DNA from: Todiramphus chloris collaris
Lineage: Eukaryota > Chordata > Aves > Coraciiformes > Alcedinidae
Direction of reading: 5' to 3'
Assembly: GCA_025345505.1 (NCBI GenBank)
Contig: JANVCC010000013.1
Coordinates: 2,333,666-2,397,665 of the forward strand
Length of the DNA: 64,000 bases
Positions 23,201 through 32,044 of this stretch are shown in pieces; positions within the stretch are counted from its first letter, which is position 1; every line of letters starts with the position of its first letter. Position numbers and translations under genes: made by a program. The notes beneath the pieces were generated by a model that was not told the origin of the DNA, did not search any database, and was given only the letters and a program-made list of their open reading frames with translations.

Positions 23201-26200
23201 AAGGGGGTGGATTCTGCCAGGAATGGTCTGCACCAGTCACATATTTCCTTCTGCTCTTTGCACTTGCAGGTGGAGCAGCTCGAGGTATCTCGGAAAGACC
23301 AAGCTAAACAGGTAACACACGCCAAGTGCCGGCTGCTTAAATGGTGACAGTGCACAGCCCTCGCTGCTGCCACTTCCCAGCAGAGCCGCCGCCTCCTCTC
23401 ATCAAATGTTTGCAGTGGGGACCCAGGCGTGGTGTGCTTGGCTCCAGGTCTCCAGGCCTTCACCCTGGGGAGGAGTAAGAAAACTGGGGCCTAAACCTGT
23501 TAACAGCGGGAGGCCTGCAGCTTGGCATGGCTTCTTGCCCTGCCGAGGGGCACCCCACAGGCGGTCACCAGCTGCCCAGAGCATCCATGGCTCCTCATCA
23601 CAGGACTGTTGCTCCTGTGATATCTGTCCTCAGAAAGAGAGGGCTTGGAGGAGTTGGGATAACCCATTCCTTCTGTCCATCTCCTCACCCAGCTCATAGG
23701 AAGGAGCGGTGCTTCCCAAAAGCATGCTCCAGATGTAGCCAAAGGTGGAATGTTTTACAGCAGCATCTATTTCTGACGTGGTGTGGATTACCACTTGGGA
23801 AGTGATGCTGGAAAAGCCCTGTTTCCCTGCCCAGCTTACTGTGCCCCCATGAAATCCCAGTCTGAGCTGGTCAGGGACCCTGCAGAGGCCTTCTGGGGGT
23901 GCTGGGGATTCCCCAAGCATCCCTGGGGCAGGGAAGGCACAGCCAGGTACTGTCAACCATCTCCCCTTGCTGAGAGCAACAGCTGATCTGTGGGACAGCA
24001 GCTTGCATGAGACTGGATGGTGACCATCCTCACTGTTAAAGGATTTTAGGGGTGGGATGGCCACCACCTATGGAGGCACAAGCTCCCCTTGAGTTGTGTG
24101 GCTTGAGATTGGGCCACATCACTAATCCTGAGTTCAGTTTTGGGCCCCTCACTCCAAGAAGGACACTGAGGGACTGGAGTGTGTCCAGAGAAGGGCAACA
24201 AAGCTGGGGAAGGGTCTAGAGCACACGTCTTGCGAGGAGCGGCTGAGGGACCTGGGGTTGTTGAGCCTGCAGAAAAGGAGGCTCAGGAGAGACCTTCTTG
24301 CTCTCAACAACTGCCTGCAATGAGGTTGAGCCATGGTTTAGTGGTGACCTGGCAGTGCTGGGTTAATGGTTGGTCTTGATCTTCAAGGTCTTTTCCAACT
24401 AGAACGATTCCATGATTCTATTCGAGGGCATAGAGGGCGCCTGTGGCACGCTGCACCTCTTGCTTGTATCCCAACAGGAAACAGTTGGCAGTGGAGACAC
24501 CTTCTCCAGTGAAGGGGCAACTGCACAGTGGCCCTGCTTCAAGGGGTCCCAGCTTCGCTGGCAGCATGCAGCTGCTCCCTGTGGTCATGTAACACAAACC
24601 TCGTCCCTGCAGAGCCTAACGTGGGGGGGCTTTGATCACCTGCTTCCAGCCTGTGCACCCAAACAGACCCTCCTGGGTAGTTGGTGCTGCCCAGCAACCC
24701 ATCCTGGGGCAGGAAATCCTCCTCCTGGTCCTGGCCCCTGGAGCTGGCTGGAGGAGGGGGCAGGGGCAAGGGAGGTGTAGCAAGGAGGATTGTGCTTGGA
24801 GTTGACCTTACTGAGCTATTGCTTTTCCAGGTGGAGGAGCTGAATAAAAAGCTGACCCAGCATGAGAAGGCTGCCCGGACCCATCAGCAGAGAGTTAAGG
24901 TAAGAAAGAGACCAAAAATGGGGGCACTGGGAGGTACTGGGCGGGGAACTGAGAGCAATGGGGAGCACTGAGGGCACTTGGGAGTACTGGGGTGACACAG
25001 AAGGGCAATTGGAGATCTGGGGGGCACTGAGGAGCCAGTGGGAGTGCTGGGAGCACTGGGGACACTGGGGAGGAAAGGGAGCACTGGAGGGCACTGTGAG
25101 GCCTGGGAGCACTAGGGGGCACTGGAGGGTGCTGGGAGATCTGTGAATCACTGGGTAGTACTGGGGCAGAGGAGGCACTGAAGGGCACTGTGAGCACTGG
25201 GGTGTGGTGCTGTTAGTACTGAGGGAGCACAGGGAGCACTGTGATAACTGGGAGCACTGGAGGCACTGTAGGCAGTTAGGGGCACTGGGAGAGCCCAAAC
25301 CCCCCAGGGGGCCGAGTTCTGGGCCAGCTCTGGAGCCGAGGGCCTGTGTCTGGGGGAGGTGGCTCTCCCAGAGCACCCCTGACCCTGGTCCCCACCCTGC
25401 CTGCAGGTGCTGGAGGGGGAGCTGCAGGCAGAGGCCACCCGGCAGCAGGAAAAGGTGGCCCAACTGCAGGCCCAACTGGCCCAGAAGGAACAGGCAGCTG
25501 AACACTACAAAGGCCAGGTAAGGAGGAGGGGGTGGCATGTTCCCAATGTCCCACTTGATGTCCTCAACATCCACCCCCTGTTTGGGCAAGGTTGACGTTT
25601 TGTTTCTTTTTTTCCTAGATGGAGAAAGCAAAAACTCACTACGATGCAAAGAAGCAGCAGAACCAGGACCTGGCAGAGAAGCTGAAGGTGATGGAGCAGC
25701 TGCAGAAGGAGAATGTGGAGCTGCGGAACGAGGCTGAGAGGTTGTCCAAAGAGCTGCAGCAGAGCGTCCAGCAGGCCAAGGAGTCGGAGCTGAGCTGCAA
25801 GAACCTCAGCAGCCAGGTCCGCAACCTGGAGGCACAGGTGAGCATGGCAGGATGGCTTCATCCACCTCCTCCAAGTTAGATGGGAGTGCCGATCTGCTGG
25901 AGGGTCAGGAGGCTCTGCAGAGGTTTCTGGCCAGGCTGGTTGGATGAGCTGAGGCCAATGGGATGAGGTTCAACAAGGCCAAAGGCCAGGGCCTGCCCTT
26001 GGGTCACAACAACCACCTGCAACTCTCCAGGCTGGAGCAGAGCGACTGGAAAGTGTCTGGTGGAAAAGGACCTGGGGGGTTTGGTTAGCTGTCTGAAGAT
26101 GAGCCAGTGTGTGCCCAGGAGGCCAAAAAGGCCACCAACATCCTGGCTTGAACCAGCACTAGTGTGACCAGCAGGACCAGAACAAGGATTGACCCCCTGG

Positions 26201-29200
26201 ACTGGGCACTGGGGAGGCTGACCCTTAAATTCTAGGTTGTTTTGGGCCCCTGATTCCAGGAACGATGTTGAGGGACTGGAGCGTGTCCAGAGAAGGGCAA
26301 CAGAGCTAGAGAAGGGTCTAGAGCACAAGTGTTGTGAGGAGTGTCTGAGGGACCTGGGGTTGTTAAGCCTGAGGAAAAGGAGGCTGAGGGGAGACCTTCT
26401 CACTCTCAACAACTCCCTGAAAGGAGGTTGGAGGCAGGTGGGACTCAGTCTCTTCTCCCAAAGAACAAGAGAAAGCTCCAGGGAGACCTTATTGTGGCCT
26501 TCCAGTGTCTGAAGGGGGCCTACAAGAAGGCTGAGAAGGGCCTTTTTACAAGGGCTTCTAGTTATGGGATGAGAGGCGATAGCTTCAAACTGGAAGAGGG
26601 GAGAGTTAATTAGAAATAAGTTCTTCACTCTGAGGGTGGTGAGACACTGGCACAGGTTGCCCAGAGCAGTTGTGGATGCCCCATCCCTGGAAGTGTTCAA
26701 GGCCAGGCTGGATGGGGTTTTGAGAGACCTGCTGTAGGGTGAGGTGTCCCTACTATATTATCTTTCAAGTCCCTTCCAACCCAAACCATTCTGCAATTCC
26801 TTTTCCTCGCCTGTCTCATCAGCTCAGCGTCTCCATCCCTCCCTATTTCCCCTCCAGGTGGAATTTGCCAATCGGCAGCTCCGAGATCTCGGCAAGGGCC
26901 AGGAGCCTTTCCGCCAGCACCCCGCTGACCTCAGCACTGACAGCCTTGACCTCAGCCTTGACGAAACCCAACCGCTAAATTCCACCAGGTACCAGCTCAG
27001 TGGAGCCCATCCTGCTGCTGCTGGCACCACAGACCCCACCCCCTCAATGTCCCCTGCTCCTCGCTGTTCCCTGAAGCCACCAGCGAGCCTGTCAGTGCTC
27101 CCCTGTGTGTTCCTTCTCAGCAGGAAGGCTGGTCGCTCACGGTTGGAGACCTCGGCAGCACCGGTGGGCAGCGAAGAGTCACTGGCATGTCAGCGGTTGC
27201 CCCGTAAGGTGGAATCCCTGGAGAGTCTCTACTTCACCCCCATCCCCAGCCGGACGCGATCCCAGCTGGAGAGCAGCACCGGCTCCTTGGGCGACCTCTC
27301 ACTCAACTCTGGCCCCAAGACCCGCTCAGCCCGATGCCACACCACCATCAACATCACCATGACAAAAGTGAGCGGGGCGGGGGGACGTGTGTGTGGGGCA
27401 GGGAGGGATCATGGGGCAGGATCTCTGTGCTGAGGACTGGGGTTTGTTGTGCCCCACAGCATGGGGTCTCTCTGAGAACAGGAGTGGCTTTGGGTAGGTC
27501 AAATCTGTTGCTCCCATGGGTGGCTGTCACAAGCACCCGGCTGTCCCAAGGAAGTCTGAAATGCTGCAGGGCTGTTGGTGCTGCCAGACTCCACACTGAG
27601 CTCCCCCCGTCACACCTTGGGGGCACTGAGGGGTGAAAAGCTGGACATGACCTGGCAACGTGCGCTCACAGCCCAGAAACCAATGGCATCCTGGGCTGCA
27701 TCCAGAGCAGCGTGGGCAGCAGGGCAGGGAGGGGATTCTGTCCCCTGCTCTGCTCTGGGGAGACCCCCCTGCAGTGCTGGGTCCAGCTCTGGAGTCCTCA
27801 GCACAGCAGAGACAGGGACCTGTTGGAGCGGGGCCAGAGGAGGCCACAGCAATGCTGGGAGGGCTGGAACCCCTCTGCTGGGAGGCCAGGCTGAGAGAGT
27901 TGGGGTTGTTCAGCCTGGAGAAGAGAAGGCTTCAGGGAGACCTTGTGGCTTTTCAGGTCATAAAGGGGCCTGTCAGGAAGATGGGGACAGGCTTTTTATC
28001 AGGGCCTGTTGTGTCAGGACAAGGGGTGATGGTTTCAAACTAAGAGGGAGATTTAGACCAGAGAGAAAGAAGAAATTTTTGATGCTTAGGTTAGCGAGAC
28101 CCTGTCCCAGGTTGCCCAGAGAGGTGGTTGATGCCCCATCCCTGGAAACATTCCAGGTGAGGTTGGCTGGGGCTCTGAACAACCTGCTCTAGCTGCAGAT
28201 GTCCCTTCTCCCTGCAGGGGGGTTGGATGAGATGAGCTTGAAAGGTCCCTTCCCACCCAAACCATTCTATGATCTTTCCCTCCCAGAAACAGGCCAAGTC
28301 AGAGGAACCGGACAGCGCTGACATCTCCTTCTCCAGCATCCCACCAGCTCAGCCCCTGAATGCCGGCAAGACCCGACTGCGCTCAGCTGCTTCCACCCGT
28401 TCCCTCGCCAGCTTCTCCTCCCAGGAATCACTCATCAAGATGGAAACCTCCTCCCCACGGGAAACCCCCAGCAATTCAGCATTGCTGGGACTGCCTGGCT
28501 ACCGCCCTGTCACACGCAGCTCCCTCAGGCACTTGCAAAGTGGCAGCAGCTCCAGCCTTGGTGGGTGTGGGGCAGGGTGGGCACCTGGGCTGATGGCTGG
28601 GGGGGAGGACTGTGCACCAGCTTGGGGGGACATTTGTTTGTTTGTTTTCCCGGGACCATCCCTCATCCTTGCCTGCATTGGTTGTAGGTCGAAGCAGCAT
28701 CTACCTGGGGACATGCCAGGATGAGCCAGAGCAGCTGGATGACTGGAACCGCATTGCGGAGCTGCAGCAGCGCAATCAAGCGTGCCCACCCCATCTCAAG
28801 ACCTGCTACCCCCTGGAGAGCGGGGTAAGTGGGGAGGGGACATGGCCCCTGCCTAATAGTGTTGCATTCAAAGGTTGGAGAATCCCATAATCGACCAAGG
28901 CAAGTGTCAGGTTCTGCACCTGGGGAGGAATAACCCCCTGCACCCGTACAGGGCAGGGGTTTGCCTCCTGGGAAGCAGCTCCACAGAGAAGGATCTGGGA
29001 ATGCTGGGGGAGAAGTTGCCTATGAGCCAGCAATGGGTCCTCATGGCCAAGAAGGCCAATGGTCTCCTGGGGTGCATGAAGAAGAGTGTGGCCACCAGGT
29101 CAAGGGAGGGTCTCCTCCCCCTCTACTCTGCACTAGGGAGGCCACATCAGGAGTATCAGGTCCAGTTCTGGGCTCCCCACTTGAAGACAGATAAGGAAAT

Positions 29201-31038
29201 ACTGGAGAGAGGCCAGCAGAGACTCCAAAGGTGGTGAGGGGACTGGAGCATCTCTGTGCCAAGGAAGGGCTGAGAGCCCTGGGGCTGTTTAGCCTGGAGA
29301 AGAAAAGGCTGAGAGGAGATCTGATCAATAGCTAAAGGGAGGGTGTGAGAAAGATGGGGCCAGACTCTTGTCAGTGGTGCCCAGTGACAGGACAAGGGAC
29401 AATGAGCACAAACTGGAACCCAGGAGGTTCCGTCTGAACAGGAAGAACAACTTCTTTGCTGTGAGGGTGCCAGAGCCTGTCCCAGGCTGCCCAGAGAGGC
29501 TGTGGAGTCTCCTTCTCTGGAGAGATTCCAAACCCCCCTGGACAATGCAATCCTGGGCACTCTGCTGTGGGTGACCCTGCTGGGGCAAGGGGGTTGGATG
29601 AGATGATCTCCAGAGGTCCCTTTAAACCCCCACTGTGCTGAGATTCAGTGATTCCTGGCCTCTCCTTGTCCATGGGGACAGAGAGGGGCTGCCAGGGAGG
29701 CCCTGGAGTGTTGATGGCCACCCTTCAGCAACACCTCTTGTGCCACCTCCCCAGTCCTCCAACATCTTGGGGACCATCACGGACGAGGAGATGAAGACAG
29801 GTGACCCGAAGGAGACTCTGCGGCGTGCCAGCATGCAACCAGCACAGATCGCTGCTGGCACAGCGTCTCGCCGCAGCACCCTGGCCACGACCTGGGCGGG
29901 TGGCATCACCACCCGTCAGCAAAGGAAACGCCTCTCGGATGAGTCCCACCAAGGCCCTGATACCCCTGAGGTGAGCCCAACCGGCCTCCAGCACCTTGCC
30001 TGGTCCCCTTCTTCCCAAAAGAGCCAGGCTGGGGGACAAAAGGATGTGGGGGCTGGGGGACAGCTGCAGATATTCTCCAGAGGTTGAGGGAGCTGCTGGA
30101 ACCCTGGGAATGGTGAAGGTCTAAACCTTCTGCCTCCTGCATGCCTCCCCTGCCCTGTCCCTGCTGCCAGCTCCTGGAGGGATGGTGGCCCTCCCACCAC
30201 CCCTGCAGGGCTTTTCTTCCCTGGAATATGGTCCCAGTTAATCTCTTCTTTTTCCAGTCCAAGAAGCCAACCAGCTGCTTCCCACGGCCCCAGACGCCCC
30301 GGGAGCGCAGTGAGCGGCGCAGTTCCCAGGTCAGCCGTGGGAGCAAGCAGCCGGCCCCAGGCAAGCAGGTGAGTGGCAGTGAGCTCCAAAGAGGGGGGGA
30401 AAAAAAAGGTTGTGTCAGGACCCTCCCCCCATTGTCCCCAAGCTCATGATCCCACGTACATCATCCTCCCCAGGTCGAGAGGCGTCAGTCGATGGCATTC
30501 AGCATCCTCAACACCCCGAAAAAGCTGGGAAACAGCCTCCTGCGCCGGGCGGCCAGCCGCAAAAACACCCCCAAGAACTCGCCCCGTGGCGGCAACGCCC
30601 GACGCTCACCCCGAATCGCCACCGCCAAGTCCCCCAAGGGCAAGGTAGGTACCCGTGACCAGCTCCTGACTGCCCCCCGGTGACTGGCACCCAAAGCTTG
30701 CTCCTTAGTGCCCTATGGTACCCACAGCAGGCCCCTGCGTTCCCTGCGACACCCAAAGCAGGCCCCTGAGCCCCTCGCAGCACCCAAAGCTGGCTCCTGA
30801 GCCCCCCTGGTATTGGGGGCCTATGAGGAGAGGCACATGCTTACCCCAGGACCCCAAACCCCTGTCCCAGGTTTCCAGGGGTGCAATGAGGGGCACCAGT
30901 CCCTACAGTGCCACAGAGGGGGTGGGTCCTGGCCCCTTTCAGGGCCACACTTGTGGCTTGCCCTCTGTCCCCAATGTCTTCTCTCTGCTCTGTCCCTTCT
31001 AGGCCAGTCGCCAGTCGCTCAAGGACACCAAATTCTGA
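8202..31038 (+). CDS. NUMA1: NUMA1, nuclear mitotic apparatus protein 1 (25 coding exons, 2069 aa)
   Basis: NuMA focuses microtubule minus ends at spindle poles and links cortical LGN-Galphai to dynein. Coding exons: 8202-8243, 8788-8876, 10825-10904, 11553-11635, 11725-11805, 12011-12095, 13435-13561, 14838-14995, 15629-15746, 17276-17393, 17717-17857, 18664-18786, 19210-22410, 23270-23311, 24831-24899, 25407-25517, 25619-25837, 26858-26988, 27121-27367, 28287-28560, 28688-28824, 29755-29970, 30258-30368, 30474-30644, 31003-31038. All phases agree, totalling 6210 nt (human 2115 aa). The start [14 protein letters not shown] matches human MTLHATRAATLLSW. Residues ~1-150 form the hook-like dynein-adaptor domain and ~190-1640 the coiled coil; one 3.2-kb exon supplies residues 416-1482. 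The LGN-binding segment ([19 protein letters not shown]) lies at ~1855-1880. The basic NLS RQQRKR is at 1946-1951. GPDTPE at 1959-1964 keeps the mitotic CDK1 site (human T2055). The gene looks intact. CR1 copies sit only in introns. Confidence 0.97.
9690..10030. other. CpG-containing noncoding patch in NUMA1 intron 2
   Basis: Unlike its surroundings, this patch mixes repeated CG dinucleotides (GTAACGAGCG, GGCGTCGC, CGGCGTAACGAG) with AT-rich homeobox-like sites (CTTAATGAG, TATAATTACC, GCTTAATC). No coding pattern is seen. It is a possible enhancer. Confidence 0.35.
12191..12262 (-). mobile_element. CR1 3' tail (type c)
   Basis: Reverse tail AGAATCATGGAATGGTTTGA followed by GTTGGAAGGGAAC; about 70 bases. 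Confidence 0.8.
12365..12504 (-). mobile_element. CR1 3' end fragment (type a)
   Basis: Reverse-orientation 3' UTR with an internal partial duplication: the TCACNATTAACCCAGCA block occurs twice. Confidence 0.75.
12571..12970 (-). mobile_element. CR1 3' fragment (type a)
   Basis: Reverse-orientation CR1 3' UTR plus end of ORF2-derived sequence. Its 3' flank (12510-12570) is shared with the element at 1-628. Confidence 0.88.
13843..14515 (-). mobile_element. CR1 3' fragment (type a)
   Basis: Long reverse copy extending from the 3' UTR into ORF2 (the CCCAAAACTGAACCCAGGAT block). Confidence 0.88.
15857..16150 (-). mobile_element. CR1 3' fragment (type b)
   Basis: Reverse copy of the subfamily whose tail reads GATGATCTCCAGAGGTCCC on its own strand. 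Inserted between NUMA1 exons 9 and 10. Confidence 0.85.
16242..16720 (-). mobile_element. CR1 3' fragment (type c)
   Basis: Starts with the reverse octamer tail CATAGAATCATAGAATGGTT and continues through the TTGCCCAGAG region. Confidence 0.88.
17196..17268 (+). mobile_element. CR1 3' tail remnant
   Basis: CTTCCAACTCAAACCATTCC tail only, ending just before the NUMA1 exon at 17276. Its T-rich end may lie in that exon's polypyrimidine tract. Confidence 0.65.
17878..18600 (-). mobile_element. CR1 3' fragment (type a)
   Basis: Reverse copy reaching into ORF2 (GATGTTGTCTGCAA block near 18481). Confidence 0.88.
22497..22885 (+). mobile_element. CR1 3' fragment (type c)
   Basis: GGGTTGTTCAGCCTGGAGAA through CCAACCCAAACCATTCTGTG; begins ~90 bases after the large NUMA1 exon. 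Confidence 0.88.
22912..23148 (+). mobile_element. CR1 3' fragment (type b)
   Basis: Ends GGATGAGATGATCTCCAGAG ... GGGATTCTGTGAATCC; tandem to the previous copy, same orientation. Confidence 0.85.
24128..24422 (+). mobile_element. CR1 3' fragment (type a), internally deleted
   Basis: ORF2-derived block followed directly by the terminal GTGGTGACCTGGCAGTGCTG tail; the central 3' UTR is missing. Confidence 0.85.
24905..25275. repeat. GGGAGCACTGG minisatellite in NUMA1 intron
   Basis: About 30 imperfect units of 10-14 bases built on GGGAGCACTGG or GGGGCACTGG on the + strand, squeezed into a ~500-base intron between the exons at 24831-24899 and 25407-25517. It is rich in GGG runs. Confidence 0.85.
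25878..26462 (+). mobile_element. CR1 fragment (type a), 3' end replaced
   Basis: Runs from the ORF2 region (GCCAATGGGATGAGGTTCAA) to about 26462, where it passes into a type c copy. Possible junction of two insertions. Confidence 0.85.
26463..26800 (+). mobile_element. CR1 3' fragment (type c)
   Basis: GAAAGCTCCAGGGAGACC to CCAACCCAAACCATTCTGCA; ends ~58 bases before the NUMA1 exon at 26858. Confidence 0.85.
27636..28275 (+). mobile_element. CR1 3' fragment (type c)
   Basis: Includes the ORF2 3' part and the terminal CCAAACCATTCTATGATC, ending ~11 bases before the NUMA1 exon at 28287. The splice acceptor of that exon therefore abuts the element. Confidence 0.9.
28876..29662 (+). mobile_element. 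CR1 3' fragment (type b)
   Basis: CAAGTGTCAGGTTCTGCACC through GATGATCTCCAGAGGTCCC and a GTGATTCCTGG end; between NUMA1 exons at 28688 and 29755. Confidence 0.9.
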
Positions 31039-31157
31039 GGCTTCAGGGTGTCCCCTTTCCCCTCAACACTGCCACCTCTGCCCTGGACCCAACCTGTACC
31101 CCCTCACCTCTCCCTAGCCCACCCCAGTGCTGTCCCCAGGGCCCAGAAGCACCGGGG

Positions 31158-31178
31158 ACACACACACACACACACACA
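31158..31178. repeat. (AC)n microsatellite in the NUMA1 3' UTR
   Basis: About ten uninterrupted AC units. Confidence 0.9.
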
Positions 31179-31419
31179 GATGGGGCCACCTTCCCTGTGT
31201 GACACTGCCCTGAGACACCTGGGGCACGGCAGGGTCCCAGCACCCATCCTGCTGCACCTATCCCAGGGTTGGAGGGGTCATGCAGGCAGTGGTGGGGCAG
31301 GAAAGGGGCTGGAAACAGCTGTAGGTGCAGGGGGTGGTTGAAGGGACCCCAGCTCCCCCCTGGTGCTCCTCGGGGGCAGGGGGGGTCAAGATGGCATTTT
31401 TAAAGTGTTTCTACTTGTA

Positions 31420-31425
31420 AATAAA
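31420..31425 (+). terminator. NUMA1: NUMA1 polyadenylation signal
   Basis: AATAAA lies 382 bases after the stop and is followed by a T-rich stretch. The 3' UTR also holds an (AC)n microsatellite at about 31158-31178. Confidence 0.8.
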
Positions 31426-31704
31426 TCATATTTTTCTCCTGCTTTGGGGGTTGTAGCTCGTTCTTGCCACAGACTGCATCTGTGTCAATGGGCCACACAT
31501 CTGCAGCTTGGGGACATGTGTGGGGCTGGAGGGGAGGAAGAGTAGGACCCACTCCTCCTCCTTGCTGTCCCCTCCCCTTGATTCAGGGGCTGCCCAAAGG
31601 CAGGACCTTCACCGGTGGAAGGGGGGAGAAACTTTGCCATGGCACCAGGCAGCCACAGGGCAGGTTTTTTTGGTTTTTTTTTTCCTCTCTCTTTTTTTCT
31701 TTCC

Positions 31705-31710
31705 TTTAAT
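31705..31710 (-). terminator. XNDC1N: XNDC1N polyadenylation signal (ATTAAA)
   Basis: Minus-strand ATTAAA, 335 bases beyond the XNDC1N stop, in an A-rich minus-strand context. It puts the XNDC1N 3' end within about 300 bases of the NUMA1 poly(A) signal, so the two genes converge closely. Confidence 0.6.
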
Positions 31711-32044
31711 TTTTCTTCCATCATTACAGCATTTTCCCACCCATGGGACCCCCTCCCAACCCCCAGGTAGTCCCATGTGGCTCCCCCAAGCTCCAGTCTG
31801 GTCTCCACACTCCCCCCATCACCAGGAGGGGTCTCCATGGGGCTCTCCCAAGCCTAACTGTGGGGCTGAAAGCAGCTTTTGCATCCCCACACCAGCTTCA
31901 CCAGGAATTCACTAGGGCTGCTGCGCCTTTGCCAGCATGGCCGGCGTTCCAATCCCCACCTCAAGCCGTGGCATGGCCGTGACAGACAGTGCAAGCTCCA
32001 GTCCGGTGCCACCAGTGCCCCATCCCCCCCCAAACCCCCCTGTT

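Noticed and set aside
27527-28192. Open frames over the CR1 copies that recur in several places with similar peptides
   Set aside because: These recurrent peptides (for example [10 protein letters not shown]-type and [13 protein letters not shown]-type) are translations of CR1 3' sequence on either strand, not genes.
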